Counted from the stretch's first letter, positions 34,721 to 48,123 are shown. The stretch: 64,000 bases of DNA from Zeugodacus cucurbitae (GCF_028554725.1 NC_071667.1:12879501-12943500), one strand, 5' to 3'. Program-made: numbers and translations. Notes: generated by a model from the sequence alone, not told the origin.

Positions 34721-36283
34721 CCCTAGTACTCCACAAGGTGATAAATAACTGAAGTAAATACTATTCAGAAATCTATCACACTGTACAATCTCGTTCGCTG
34801 CTCTCATCACATGAGTATTCAAAACGTTTATACAAAAGGAGCTCAAAACATATTTTACAGTGGATATATATGCGAGCAACAAGTTCAAGGGCGCATTTAT
34901 TTAAATATGAACAAAAAACCATTTAAATAATGATGGAATAAGTGTTTTATTTACAACACCAAAAAAGGAGCAGTCATAACGCCGACACACACCTGCTCGG
35001 GGCACAACGCCAGCCTTGGCAACGCTTAAAACCAATGAAATTCGCACAAGTGAAGCTAATGATACGCTACCAAGCAATAAGACGACGCTGGAACCTGCAA
35101 TGCGCCCAACTTGGATTATCCAAAGCCGTTGGCAAACATTTTTATTTGCCTACCTGCAGCTGGGCTGCTGTGCAGTGGGCTGCAGACTTTAAAGAAAACG
35201 AAAGCAAGTAAACAAGCATAATGAATTAAATAGTATGCACATCTGCGTATGTATTGGTGAGCTAATAAAATATGCAAATGCTTGCCTTTTAAAATAAGTA
35301 AGTAAGTGGCATTCTTTCCGCCACGTCGTATCCAAATGCCTTCCTTGAAAAATAAGAAAATTCGCCATTACCATAGAGTAGACGCATTGAAAATTAAGTT
35401 AACTGTAAAAGAAATGTTGTTTTGTTGTATTTAGCGGATACTTAGCTTTTTCGTTGGCCAAGCTACTTAAACTGCGACAACGCAAACAAAACAGGAAACA
35501 TTGAATTAAAGCGGCGGAAAATCATCAGCGCATTTAGCGGTGCCCAAACGCGCGAGAAAGTACATGACTTCCGGACAAAATAAATGCACACACACAGATA
35601 TACATTTTGTCTGCGCATGTGTTCGTATATACTATATTCGAAAGCTTATTAAGTCTTGGCATTTCGGCACTTTAAAGAGTAGTTGGCTAAAAATTTAAAA
35701 GGCGAGTATATACGGTATCTAATTCTTGGCACATTAGACGCTGTTCACAAAGATAGTATGTAGTCGAGTTTTTGACTGCTAAAAACAATTGGAGTAAAAA
35801 TATAGTCTTAGTAAAGCAAAAAAAAAAATCATAAAAGGTACATTCTTACTCTCTAATCCAGTAAAACTCTAGACTAAGCTTGAAATTCACTTCTGAAAAG
35901 TAAAATTTTATTTAAAATGTATGTATATCATTTGTTTTATTTCATCAACATAATGGCTTTAAATTTGTTTATGTACTCACAGATGGTAGCCATATTTTTT
36001 TAACAGGTGCAGACCACCTGTGGTGCTGGTGTCTAGACGCAATTTGTATGCATCAAAAGCATCGTAGATCACTAGCTTATACTATGTAAGCAGTTGCATC
36101 CAAAGTGTTGTTATACACATACATATATAAAAGTGTTAGTAAACAATCGGATGCATATAGCAGAGTGATTGGTTTAGTAAGTCAATGACTTTTGCTTCCA
36201 TATTAACTTAAGACGTGCTTTTCTCTATACCTTATATGATATTCTTACAGAGCGGCATAACAATGCGCAAATTTATAGAAAAA
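34721..36283. other. Intergenic DNA, nothing firm
   Basis: Holds an unrecognised frame at 34942-35211 that lacks an ATG at its 5' end (first ATG at the KPMKFAQVK point), with moderately balanced base composition and ending KENESK. No domain or splice partner seen. The rest is AT-rich. Confidence 0.3.
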
Positions 36284-37014
36284 CAAGTAAGGAAAGGCTA
36301 AGTTCGGGTGCAACCGAACATTTTATATTCTCGCAATTTATTGCTATATTTTTATTAAGAAAACACACAATTTGACCCATATATTCGGCATAAATATATT
36401 TCACATATTAACCGATTTATAAGCTATTAAGCTCATCGTATTTTTGAAAATATAATTAGGTATTCTCATATATTCATATATAAGGGAAGTTATGACCCGA
36501 TTTTAACCTATTCTGGTACAGAGACACACTATTAGAAGAAAAATATTTCCTCTGAATTAAATTAAGATAATTGAGAGATTTACCGAAATTTTCGGTGAAA
36601 AGTTACCATGGGACACTGAGTTCTTCATTTTCGATATACGGGGCATTGAAAAGTTATAGTCCGATTTCGACAATTTTTTCACAAGTGATGCCACAGATCA
36701 TATACAGTATTTGTGTAAAGTTTTATTTCGCTATCTTCATTGGTTCCTTATGCATATATTATGTATAAGGTGAAGGGATAAGATGAAATTCAAAAATTAG
36801 TTATATGGGAAGTTGTCGTGGTTGTGAACCGATTTCATCCATTTTTCACATGTGTCATCAGGGTGTTAAGAAAATATTATACACCGAATTTCATTGAAAT
36901 CTGTCGAGTAGTTCCTGAGATATGGTTTTTGACCCATATTGTAAAAAAATCTCAGTGAAGCTTCCTTCTGCTATTATTTCTGTGAAATTTAGTGTTTCTG
37001 ACGTTTCTGCCAAA
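36284..37014 (+). repeat. Long hairpin-ended repeat, copy f (right end missing)
   Basis: Complete left end (CAAGTAAGGAAAGGCTAAG, hairpin GTTCGGGTGCAACCGAAC, TTTTATATTCTCGCAA). The body is lost after TGTTTCTGACGTTTCTGCC, so the right half including the GGACGGACAGAC tract is absent. Confidence 0.85.
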
Positions 37015-37344
37015 TAATTGCAGTCAATTTGAATCGATTTTCAATAACTGACATTCAGATATTCTATTAAAACTTTACACAATTAAATGAATATATTGGT
37101 TGATATTCGTTTGAATTTTTTAATAGAACAGAATTTGAACAGCTGCTTTAACTGATGGAATGGACACAGTGACAGGCATTTTGTACACTTTTGCATTTCC
37201 TAATAATATTTTGGTATATCAGTTTCAAGTTTCTGTTAAATAACTCACAATTTGAAATTTGTAGAAATATTGTGGGTGGAGTAAGTATTCCTCCCATATA
37301 CATATAACATCAGCTTTGTTATTACAATTTCTACTGAAATAAGT
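37015..37344. other. Spacer between repeat copies f and g
   Basis: About 330 bp of AT-rich sequence with no feature I can name. Confidence 0.4.
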
Positions 37345-38868
37345 TAGTAAGGAGTAAGTTCTGGTATAACCGAACCTTTTATACTCTCGCAATTTATTGA
37401 TGTAATTTTATAAAGATAACAAAATTCGACCCATATATTCGGCATAAAGTCCAATAGAATAACGAAAATCATCACATATAATATATGAGGGCTGAGGTAA
37501 TTCTTGAACAGATTTCACTCATTTTCATCAGCAAGGTACACTATATCCAAGACTATACGCTCATTTAATTTTGCTAAGATATCTCATATATTAACCAATA
37601 CATATATGCGGAATAAAGCCCACCGTATTTTTGAAAAACTTATTATTATATATATGGGACCTAGAGGAAGTTATGACCCGATTTTAACCATTTTTGTTAC
37701 AGAGACACACTATTCGAAGAAAACTTTTTCCTCTGAATTATATTAAAATATCTTAGATATTTACCTATATTACCTATTACACTTAAACTCTGAGTTGTTG
37801 TAGTGATTATCCATCCATCCTGCCGGAACGGAAAGCATAAATCTAGTTCTCCTCGAGGTCATCTAACGGGAGACCAAGGAAACATGCAGTTTCGACGGGG
37901 TCAGACCTAAGAGAAATGGTTGTTAGATGAGTAGGGTTTGTTGGGCATGCAAAAAAGTGGTTAGTGTCATGAGGGGACTCATTGCATGCAGGACATGTAT
38001 TTTGTATGTTGGGGTTCAGTCTAGATAAGTAGGAGTTTAAGCTGCTACAATATCCAGATCGAAGTTGCGCAAGGGTTACTCTGGTCTCATGCGGCAACTC
38101 GAGCTCTTCGTTCTTCTACAATGCCCACTGCAGCCGCTTCTAGGTTACCGGAGTTGACCCGGATTTTATCCGGGCGATCTAACTCTGTTAGGTTCGGTAA
38201 GTTCTAGGCTCTGAGTTCTTCATATTCTATATCAGGGACATTGAAAAGCTGTAGTCCGATTTCGACAATTTTTCAATAAATGATGCTACACCCCATAAAC
38301 AGTATATGTGTAAAGCTGTATTCAATATCGTCATTTGTTCCTGATATGTATATTATAAAGTGAACGAATCAGATAGAGTTCTAAATGGTATTATATGGGA
38401 AGTAGGCGTGGTTGGGTACCGATTGCGTTCGTTTTCCATCTCAAATAGCAGGATGTCGAAAAAATGGTATGTAAAGTCGGTCAAGTAGTTACTGAGATAT
38501 GGTTTTTAATCCAAAAATGGACGAAAACCAAATATGTCACTCTTTAGTGCGAGCCTGTGTACAAAATTTCATTTTCATAACTTTATTTGTGGTCGGTTAT
38601 CGCTATTTTGTGGATGTGGCAACGGTTTGATTTCGCAACCCTGGCACAGTGCCAAGAACCCTGTTTTATCAAGATATCTATATTTTTACTCAAGTTATCG
38701 CTTGCGCGGACAGACAGACATCCGGATTTCAACTGTACTCGTCATCCGTATCATTTTGATATATATATATATAACCATATAGCTCACTCGTTTAGCTTTA
38801 TGACTTACAAACAACCGTTACGTGAACAAAACTAATTATCTTTGCAACTTTGTTACGAGAGTATAAAA
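37345..38868 (+). repeat. Long hairpin-ended repeat, copy g (split by a LINE fragment)
   Basis: The left end TAGTAAGGAGTAAGTTCTGG has a mutated hairpin (GTTCTGGTATAACCGAAC). The body is interrupted at 37797-38208 by a jockey-like fragment. The right end GCAACTTTGTTACGAGAG followed by TATAAAA has one change in the hairpin stem. Among the most diverged copies. Confidence 0.85.
37797..38208 (-). pseudogene. jockey-like LINE fragment (ORF2 C-terminus)
   Basis: A 412-bp insertion flanked by CTCTGAGTT (37088-type position 37088 does not apply; duplication at 37788-37796 after correction of numbering: left 37788-37796, right 38209-38217). On the minus strand the frame 38097-37843, open further upstream, reads LAQLRSGYCSSLNSYLSRLN, then a zinc-finger-like CPACNESPHDTNHFFACP and TACFLGLPLDDLEEN. 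This is the very end of the reverse-transcriptase ORF of jockey-type LINEs, after the RNase H-like region. 5'-truncated, without a poly(A) tail. Confidence 0.82.
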
Positions 38869-41800
38869 ATATTGTAGTTTAACACAAATATTACACTTTC
38901 AGAAATATTAAATTTCTATGAGTTATACGGAAGCTACTCATAAACCATGTCAGGTCTAGGAAACAAAAGAGCAAAATATTTCAATAGAACATAGTTTGTG
39001 ATACTTTGTCTGCTTATTGAGAAAAGAGAAAACTATGCGAGACTATAAGAACCCTTTATTTTTCTTCTTTTTTTGTACGCTAACCCTTTTTGTTTTCGTC
39101 TTGTATAACGGTTGATTAAATTCAAGTCATAACAAAAACGCAATGCAAAAGCCAACATTGTTCGTAGCCACATGAAATTTAGACATTTGAAATTAATTTC
39201 GTTTTATGGCATTTTAATTGTAAGAAAATCAACTATGCCATCACATTATTACGCTCTAACAACTTCCGCCAGCCACCACACACACACACAAACACACACT
39301 CATACGCACGCGTGCAACTAACAAACACTTGCCGCCGCAAGTCCAGGCGAGCACATTGGATACATTGTCAGTACAAGTGTATACATTGCAGGACAATGCA
39401 ACACATTTTAATACAAACTGGCCGTCGGTTGATAATGCAACACACACACGCACACACATGCACATGCAGTTACACAGTTACGGTTGCAAGAGGTGGCCGA
39501 GCACGGCATCGTCGTTGTCATTGCGAGCGATTGAAATGAACGTTTTGTGGTATTTTGTAATTGTGGTGCCGAACCGCGCTCCCGCCATCAGCACTAACTC
39601 AACAATACATTTCTCTATGTGTTGCGTTCTGCGAAATGAAACACAGCGCTGTGTGACTCCGTTTCAGCACGTCGCATGTGTTAACTGCTTGCATTTGTGC
39701 GGAACTGCATGAAATCCTCCCCGCAACTTAACATTTTGCCACGTTACGCTTAAAACAATCGCTGACCATTGCTGCCAGCGCCACATTTGTTATTGCAACG
39801 ACACACACAGCTTATACAATTGTCCACATTCAATGCGTAGCTGGCAGGACTACTAGCTGGCTATATTGCCAGTCGCTGCGTGTGGCCGACCAAAGTCAGT
39901 TTACTTGATTGCATGTGCTGGCATACGCACATGAGTTACATGTACGCAGGGAATTGTACCGTATCACAGGTACAGGATGTCTAGTTTAATTGCTAGGAGT
40001 TATCATCATCAACGAAACTGATCGGTTAACTTGAGATATAATACTAGATAGCTGGGTTTCAGGTGAGCTCTGGTAAACAAGCAAGGTTTTCATATCATTC
40101 TACTGTTATATATTTTTAAGGTACAGGGAGGCTACTACCAAAGTACACTATGGGTCTAAAGCCAACGTTACAAAGTTAGTGAGAATGCTTCACCTTTGAG
40201 TAACAGGTACTTAAACTTGCAATTATTGACGATTATGAGAGGTACCTTTGGAGACCAATACTTCGATAAAAAAATAAAATTGTTTAAAATGTAGCCTTTC
40301 TGCAGCCTTTTTAGACTAGTTTCGAACGAGTTTCTAGAAACAGTCTGAATTTCTAAATTTCAGAAAATGTGTATGTAGTTTGAATTGTTGTTGTTTGCGG
40401 ATTTTCCATTTTTGCGCTGTGTGTTGTTTTTCCAGGAACATTTGCATTCACATAACTCTACTGATGTACTCATACTCAGATACATATGTCTCTATGTATT
40501 TGTACTTTACAGCTGTTTCTGTACACCGATCGTATTACGGCTGTGTCATCAGCGTATAAGAGAGCGGCACTGAACTGAAACATCCCGACGCATGTGGTAT
40601 ATCTGTGTGCTGCGCCTGTACTTATATATACGAGTGTATTCAACGAAAATAACAGATGTACAGTGGGAACAGTACATAAAGAGGCTAAATTAATTGATGT
40701 TTTATCTTTTTACAGATTATACGATTCTTTACTGACATTTACACAAGATCTGCTACATACTTTTCTTCCAGTATACTCGCAGAATTGAAAACATTAACAA
40801 ATTCCTATAATAATAAGTTAAAAAACTCTAATGGTTTAGGTTTTAGATTAATTTGTATTCGATAACGATAATTGTTCTCTCGATAATATATATACTAAAT
40901 AAATTTAAATCACCAACTTTCAACTGTGCTCTCTATAGTGTATATTTCCCTTCCTCTCTAAAAAAAATTATAATTCTTCTATCCTCAATAATACAAGAGA
41001 GTTTCATGCTGCCGAATATAAAAAAAATAAATACCCGTGCAGCTTGTCTCGATCGCGACCATTGTCACAGTAGCCAGATGGCGCACGAGCTCAGCACATT
41101 TTCGCGGTGCAGTTCCGCTCCCGGCCTCACAATGCATATTCGATACTTTGGTTGATGCAATTTGTGAGTATGTCAGATGTGCTCGTGGACACGTTGAATA
41201 CATATTTGTTGGCTTTTCAAATCGTAGCTGTTGTTGCTTTTTAATTTTCGCTTCGTTGCGAATCTCAAAAATGTATTGTTTTTACACTCGCTGCCTGTTG
41301 GTTGATGGTCGATGGTAGTCGTTCATTGGTCGGTTGCTGTTGGTTTGCAGGTTTGTTGCTCGTTTGGTTGAAACTCTGTTGGATTTTCCAGTTGCCGTAT
41401 CCGTGGTGAGCAGTTGTAACACTTTGACTGCTGATATTGTTACAGTTTCACAATCAGTTCATATGTTGTTGTAATGTTATTGACGGTGGTGATGGCGCTG
41501 GTTACAGCTTGGTTGCCGCTGATGCCTACAACAATCACAGTGGCTATATGTGTATATATATAGACGTAGTGGTATCAACTGGCTGGTGTTTGATGGATTT
41601 AGTCTATACCTTTTTATGGATGGTTCATGGCTGGTGTTTCACATTGGAATTTTTATTGCAAAAGTGCCTGAATTGACGTGTGGTAGTCATGGTATCATCG
41701 CGACTCTAAATGCTACTTATGGAGTCTCTAATATGTCATTACTATTATTAGGCACTGATATTTGATAGTGGAAATTATTTGTATTTTTTGTCATTTCATA

Positions 41801-42192
41801 CAGTTATGCTTTGAAAGTACCTAGCTTTAAGATAAATAAAAAAATATTGGAAAACTTCTATACATCCATTCAAATCTTGTGAAGAATTTATGAATATAAA
41901 CTACAATCTTTTCTCGAATTTATAATTATTCTATTGCGATCGATTTGATCAAGTGTTATCGATTTTATCAAAATGTGTCTTGATTATAATTTTCGGGAAT
42001 GGCCATCTTGTAAATAACCATACATATTTTCAATAACTGCCAATTCTTCCTTACGATCTGCCTAAAGAGAAGAGCAAAATGATCATAGATTCTACTACCA
42101 TTGCAGGTATTTTCGGTCTAATACACTGGTTTGGAAAACTATCAGTCCCCATTTAGAGATATACCATGAAGATCGACTGTCATCTTATAGCC
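38869..42192. other. Intergenic DNA with CA microsatellites
   Basis: Contains CA-rich tracts near 39278-39300 and 39440-39470, and two less AT-rich stretches (39300-39930 and 41030-41760) whose open frames overlap on both strands and show no domain. They could be UTRs or regulatory DNA of a gene outside the window; I cannot support an exon. Confidence 0.35.
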
Positions 42193-42575
42193 TTTTCACA
42201 CAGGAGCTAATTGATCAATTAACCGACCTCTCCTCGACTAAAACACTGATTAAATAAAATAAATAAAAATAAAAAATAAAAATCTACATTAATTTGTAAT
42301 TGAATTTTAATCGACTTGAAAATGACTTGACTTGAAATATTTGTAATTATATATACGTTCTTTGTCTGCGAGTTGTTGTTCACACTACACGACGCTAGAA
42401 GTCGCTGCTAAAAGTAGCAACCAGCTGATGAAACTTACCAACTTCTTATGAAAAGCAAAAACAAAAATGTATAACAGCTGATCGATCATCGAGTAGCCGG
42501 CAGTGCGAAGTGCAAAAACTGGTTTCTCAATCAAAATTTTAATTGATTAATTAATTTGGCTGTGTGAAACGTTTA
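42193..42575 (+). mobile_element. Two-copy MITE family, copy 2
   Basis: Ends AGCCTTTTCACACAGGAGC and, reversed, AAACGTTTCACACAGCCAA, followed on each side by AATTGATCAATTAA-like sequence. It aligns along its whole length with 33584-33949 (reversed). The TTTTCACAC tip resembles the palindromic MITE at 7085. The flanks (TTATAG / GTTTATTA) are compatible with a three-base TWA-type duplication, but this is not certain. Confidence 0.8.
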
Positions 42576-42642
42576 TTACCATATTCAATATCTATCCTAC
42601 CTTTAATACTGATGGACCTTAAGTGCACATTATGCAATCGAG

Positions 42643-42831
42643 TTATCGATAAAATCTGTTATAACTAAGTGCACTACTAAATGTATTTACACCTCTCACT
42701 AAAATGTCCTTTCTCGAATGTCCTTTGTTATATACCTGTGAGCAGGTAAGATTCTGAATTTCCTGCCAATATGCGTTGGTGCGTGAATTCCCATACAATA
42801 TAATAAAGCAACAACACAACAATAAAATCAT
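42643..42831 (-). CDS. Possible small secreted peptide ORF
   Basis: From the ATG at 42831 (reverse): MILLLCCCFIILYGNSRTNA, a signal-peptide-like start with a plausible cleavage after TNA, then YWQEIQNLTCSQVYNKGHSR and a short tail, 62 codons in all. A CAG|GTATAT donor-like site lies in the middle, so it might be a first exon. No family recognised. Short hydrophobic frames are common by chance in AT-rich DNA, so this is weak. Confidence 0.2.
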   Translation of the reverse strand: MILLLCCCFIILYGNSRTNAYWQEIQNLTCSQVYNKGHSRKDILVRGVNTFSSALSYNRFYR

Positions 42832-42870
42832 GTTGAGATGCAAACGAACAATGAAAGGGAACAAATGAGA

Positions 42871-45800
42871 ATAATGGCGCTAAAAATACAGTTCGAAGAA
42901 GAGTAAATTGGAGGTGCAGAACTTCAGGAGAAGCACAGCGGGTGCAAATTAAAAGCAGAAGGCGTAAAACTTACCAAGGAAAGAAAAAAATGGTAAGGGT
43001 AAGTAATACAAAAGGGCGCGGCGAGTAGAGCTTTCATTTTTTTAGCTTATAAGCTTTTGTACATTGCAAAATTCTCGGTATCAGTGTTTCTAACACCTAA
43101 CTATTAGAAACTTTGCTCAACAACTTCAGAGGTACATTATTTTTAAAAAAGCTCTCTTGAAAGCTCGTGTGAAAGCTTTAAAGAAGTAGTTCAGAAATTA
43201 GTTTTTTTAAGCTTCTGCAGTTATTTAATGGTCCGTAACTGTCGAATAAATCACAAATTCGTAAATTTTTCTAAATTTTTCAAAATTTCTTCCCCAGCAA
43301 GTGATAATGATATATTATGCTAAAACTACAATCACTCGCAGAGAATAAAAGTTGCGTGCATACCAAAAGCGACTACTTTCGTATTTATTTTGAATAGTTA
43401 TCTTATACTGCCTTTAAGTGACGTAGCATTTTTTAGGAGTATATTATATATAAAGCTTTTTATGCCTTAGTACTACTGCTGCATTATTCCTAGCTGTTGC
43501 ATTTCTTAGTTGCATTGTTTGTTGCCGCTACTATTGTATTTACAGTACTTGTAGCTTTTGTTGTTTGTGCATTCGCATATACTCGCATCTACTCCTTAAC
43601 AGTTAACTGATATAGACTATTTGGAAGTTGTTTATTTTGCAATTGTATTTATTTGGCAGCATTACTATACTTGTTTGTTTGCATGCTAGCTATTCTTCTG
43701 CTGATGCACACTATGTACAAATACATCAGCAATAAAATGCTTACATACATACATAGAGTGGTACAAACATTTAATGCACTTGGTGTTGACTCCTAAAAGT
43801 ATGCTAATTTACCAAAATGTACAACACAAAGTGCATAAAGCATATGCAACGACAGCCTGAGTAAATAGCACTGACACGCATACATACACAAATATTACAT
43901 TTGTGCTTATCCATATATACACTGACATATGAATTCATACATATGTACACTTATGTGTATATTTAGCATATGAACAATGAAATGCAATCTAAGAAATATA
44001 TCTGTTGCACGAATATATATGTTTATATGTAAGATATATATGTAAATACAGCAACAATAATGCAAGTTGTTAGTAAAAACACTAAGAACGACAAATAAAA
44101 TACACATTGCGAATTGAGTAAGCACTAAGTGGGCGCAAGGATACGCAAGTAAATGCAAATAAAGTGTATTTGAATATGTATGTATACCTACAGGTATATG
44201 TACATAAATACTCTACATACAAACGTAAATGCATCTTACTATCTTAATATATATATATATATATATATATAAATATTATTTGCATATAAATTTACCTTGT
44301 TTAACACTGAACGCCACTGAAGAGCTCACTAAAGTGCAAAGGTGGCAAATGCAAAGTATCTGGGATTTGATAGACAGCTGCCACCCACTTCATGACATTA
44401 AAAGTCTCTGTTGTAATATAATCACGTGCTTTACTTCGCCACTTTACTTTTACGGATAAAACACACTATAAAATAAATTAAAAATTATATGCGCTTACAG
44501 AGGGTTTAAAGAAATTATATATACTTAAGTAATATGTATTTGTAGCAGCAATGGTTGGCGCATAATGAGTTCAAATGTCATACGTCATATTTGTTGTCTG
44601 CAAGAGTGTCATGCTCTTACATTTACGTACAAACTTGATTATCTCTTACTTACATTTAGCCACTTAAGAACGCGAAATGTTTTCTTTAATTGCAATGGGA
44701 AGCACTTCGGCTTAAGTTGATATTTTGCAGTTGCAAATGAGGACAACTGTTTGTTTAAAGATGCAGAAACCCGTTGGCGAAGTACACATACAGACGTAGC
44801 AATTAATATGCATTTACAACCATAGATCCCACCATGCCAGTGGTTGGCAAAAGTAGAGTATTTTATTAATGAAAATATTATTAAAAAAAATAAAATTAAA
44901 ATCTCAAACTGTGCTGTAAAATGAGATACAAAAAAATTATGGCAGATAAAGTATTCAGTTTTCGGTATCTTCTGAAGTTCTCGATTGGCCATAGTGTGGT
45001 CGACGCTCTGTAACTATTGGACCATTATCGGATCATTATTGTATTATGTTTTTTTGCTTAATGGCGAACAGTATACGTTCTCTCTGTGCTTGCACCTTCA
45101 TAACGCAACTCAATAAAACAGCCGAACACTTTTCCAGTCCACTGTACACTGCACCCTTCTTCAGTTAAGTGCATGCAGCATAATTTTATGCAATTATATG
45201 CAGCACCGTGCAAAGGTGAAATAAATACACTCGTAAAGACACTTACAGCGCCTTCAGCTTTTACGTCGCCTACGACATTAATTTTACCGTTGTGGGTCGC
45301 ATGGAAATCAGATTAGCTGTCTATAATTAAATTATCAGTTCACCTTCATATTTTGCACTTTTCCTTCATTAATGCTGTGCTGAAAGCCTACACCTACGCG
45401 CGGATACGTCGCGTTAAATATTTGCGCAGATATAAGTGCACATGAGTATGGTTGATTTTACGCAACATTTCATGGCGCCCTGGCGCTCGCAGCCGAACAC
45501 TCATTCGTATTGAGTATCCATTTACCGTTGCACCGAAATTAAATTCCCATTTGTGTATTGCGCATTCACAGTACAGGCATGGAATTGTGCAGTAGAATCC
45601 ACTGAAAATGAACTTATGAGGCGCAGAGTGCATTTATGATTCTTTCTCAACATTCTCGCATTATTAAGTTTACTGTTACTGTGCGTTCTTCCCTTTTAAT
45701 TTTCCACTTTCGCGTTACTCATTTGCATGCAATTTTTTATTTATTTTAAATATTGTAACCAGAGTACGGTATATCGAGCTATTTAATTATTTTATTATAT

Positions 45801-45899
45801 ACGAAGATATTCTGCAAGGCAAACATTAACGTAATTAACAATAAAAGCTTGAAAATTGGCGGAATCGTACACTTTTTCTTGAAAATAAATGGCCGTCAA
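42871..45899. other. Intergenic DNA with an (AT)n microsatellite
   Basis: AT-rich; contains (AT)n at about 44248-44271. Minus frames at 44639-44992 and 45394-45633 show no domain or splice signal that convinces me. Confidence 0.35.
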
Positions 45900-46580
45900 A
45901 CAAGGAAAGAAGGATACAAACGAATATTTTATATTCTCGCAATTTATTGATGTAATTTTATTAAGATAACACACAATTCGACCCGTATATTCGGCATAAA
46001 GTTCACTAGAATAAAGTACATCATCATGTGTATATAGTATATGAGAGTTTCACCACCAAGCTCCATTATATCCAAGACACTCACTTAATTTCGCTAATAT
46101 ATCTCACATATTAACCGATTATTCGAAAACCCTAGTATTGGGTATATGGGAGTTAGGGGAAGTTATGACCCGATTTCACCCATTTTTGCCATAGAGACAC
46201 ATTATTAAAAGAAAAAGATAATTGGTTTACAATACCTGAGAGACTTATTGGTATTTTCGGTAAAAATGTGTTCATTGGCACTGAGGTCTTCATGTTCGAT
46301 ATCTGGGGGCTTCAAATGTTATAGTCCGATTTTTAAATAAGTAATGCCAAACCTGAATTGTAGTGTTTGTGTTTTTTGTTCCGGTGTCTTCATTGGTTCT
46401 TAATGTAGATATTGTAAAGTGAACGACCAGATGAAATTCAAAATTGTGTTATATGGGAAGTCGGCGTGGTTGTTAACCGATTTCGCTAATTTTCCATCGG
46501 TAACATCAAGGTGTCAAGAAATATTATCTATAATTGGAATCGGCTGTGTAGTTCTTGAGATATGATTTTTCACCCCTAAA
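45900..46580 (+). repeat. Long hairpin-ended repeat, copy h (right end missing)
   Basis: Degenerate left end (CAAGGAAAGAAGGATACAAA, CGAATATTTTATATTCTCGC) that has lost half of the hairpin, followed by the normal body up to GATATGATTTTTCACCCC. The right half is absent. Confidence 0.8.
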
Positions 46581-46910
46581 GACCGAGCTTACCAACTAAC
46601 TTCAGTTTACCTGTGAAGAAATACATATATAACACTACGCATCTTTAACATAAATGTTTTAAGGTGAAATTACAATCTGAACTTAAAGAGATTTGAGTTA
46701 ATAGAACTCAAGAAACACCAAGTTTAGCTTTCTTGCATAGTAAATATATTTATGTATTTTTATTTATAAGACTGATCTGTGTATTTCCATAATTCCTATT
46801 AACGTTCATATCTTTTTCCATGCTACCGCAAAAAAGCAGAGCAACTTAAGGGGTTAGGGTTAGAGAGACACGAAAAAATGAGAATTTTCATTAATTTTTT
46901 TTGCTATTAA

Positions 46911-47291
46911 TGTGGGAGTGGAACCTGTGGGTAAAAGGTCCACACGTAGTGGCTGTTACTTTTAATTACAACCCTGCAAAGTTTAACGAAGACACAACGA
47001 CACATACGACCATTTTTAATAAAATAAGTATAGTTGACGAGTAGAGTGGGTCGAGTGAAGACAGCGGCATCAACCGCTAGCACGATAGTGAAGACAGCGG
47101 CATCAACCGCTATGACGATAGTGAAGACAGCGGCATCAACTGCTTGTACGATATAATAATCAACAAATAGTGTGGTAATTATTATTGGATATAAATGAAC
47201 TTTGATCTACATGTAACTAAAAATAAACGTGTAATCTACAATAATGTGTGTAATGAATTTAAATAAATATAAATCAAACGCATAATCTACA
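46911..47291 (+). repeat. gypsy 5' LTR
   Basis: 381 bp, TGTGGGAGTGG...AATCTACA. Contains three tandem 33-bp units starting GTGAAGACAGCGGCATCAAC at 47055, 47088 and 47121, and an AT-rich downstream half. It presumably carries promoter and polyadenylation signals, but I cannot place them with certainty. Confidence 0.95.
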
Positions 47292-47293
47292 AA

Positions 47294-47311
47294 TGGGGGC
47301 TCAGCCGAGAT
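47294..47311 (+). other. Candidate gypsy primer-binding site
   Basis: Two bases after the LTR the sequence reads TGGGGGCTCAGCCGAGAT. The first nine bases match the tRNA-Pro primer site used by other LTR elements (TGGGGGCTC); the later bases match only partly. tRNA-Pro priming is therefore an inference. Confidence 0.5.
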
Positions 47312-48052
47312 GTGAACGTATGTGAGCGGTGTCGGAAATTCGAAAATTTGTTAAATTAAAACAGTTTTGTTAAATTAAAACTAAAATGTGTAAAAACTAA
47401 AACTAAAACGTGTAAAATATCGTTATATACAAAGAAATTTGGAGAAAATGTGTATTATTCATACAAGTTGAATCTTGCAACAAACCACAGTTACAGTTGG
47501 CGTCGTAATTCAAATTTGTCAAAGGTCCAGAAAGTTCGAGAGAAGCAGAAAGAAGGAAAAGTGAGAAGGTGTGAAGCTGCAAAGATTGAAGTGACTGCGC
47601 CAATTAGAAAATGAGATGAAGGATAGACATATGAAGATGAGAGAGAATGTATCCGAGATGTGAACGTATGTGAGCGGTGTCGGAAATTCGGAAATTTGTT
47701 AAATTAAAACTGTTTTGTGTAAAAACTTAAACTAATACGTGTAAAAATATCGTTACATACAAGGAAATTTGGAGAAAATGTGTATTACATTAAAACTAAA
47801 ATGTGCAAAAACTAAAAGTGATACATGCAAAAATCGTTCCAGACATGTTCAATCTTGCAACAAACGGCAGTTACAGTTGGCGTCATAATTCAAATTTGTC
47901 AATTCAAAGGTCCAGAAAGTTCGAGAGAACGAGAGAAGCAGAAAGACGGAAAAGTGAGAAGGTGTGAAGCTGCAAAGATTCAAGTGACTGCGCCAATTAG
48001 AAAATGAGATGAAGGAAAGACATAGGAAGATGAGAGAGAATGTATGTATGTA
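47306..48052 (+). repeat. Duplicated leader of the gypsy element
   Basis: A block of about 350 bp starting CGAGATGTGAACGTATGTG at 47306 recurs at 47653 with small differences. Each block includes CAGTTACAGTTGGCGTC, GGTCCAGAAAGTTCGAGAGA and GTGACTGCGCCAATTAG. It lies between the LTR and the coding region, where packaging and translation signals would be expected. Confidence 0.9.
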
Positions 48053-48123
48053 ATTTGGTAGCACTGAATTAAGAACAAATGGACAGAAGCAAAAATTGGA
48101 AACGAAACATATGTTTGTATAAG

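Noticed and set aside
39256..39712. Cys/Val-rich and Thr/His-rich frames around 39.3-39.7 kb
   Set aside because: They result from CA/TG microsatellites read in different frames.
46850..46863. GGGGTTAGGGTTAG as telomere-like repeat
   Set aside because: Only two short units, and an inverse match exists at 58811-58824, so a transposon end is the better explanation.
47055..47153. Three evenly spaced 33-bp units resembling a CRISPR array
   Set aside because: They are direct tandem repeats without spacers, inside an LTR of a eukaryotic retrotransposon, and recur in the other LTR.
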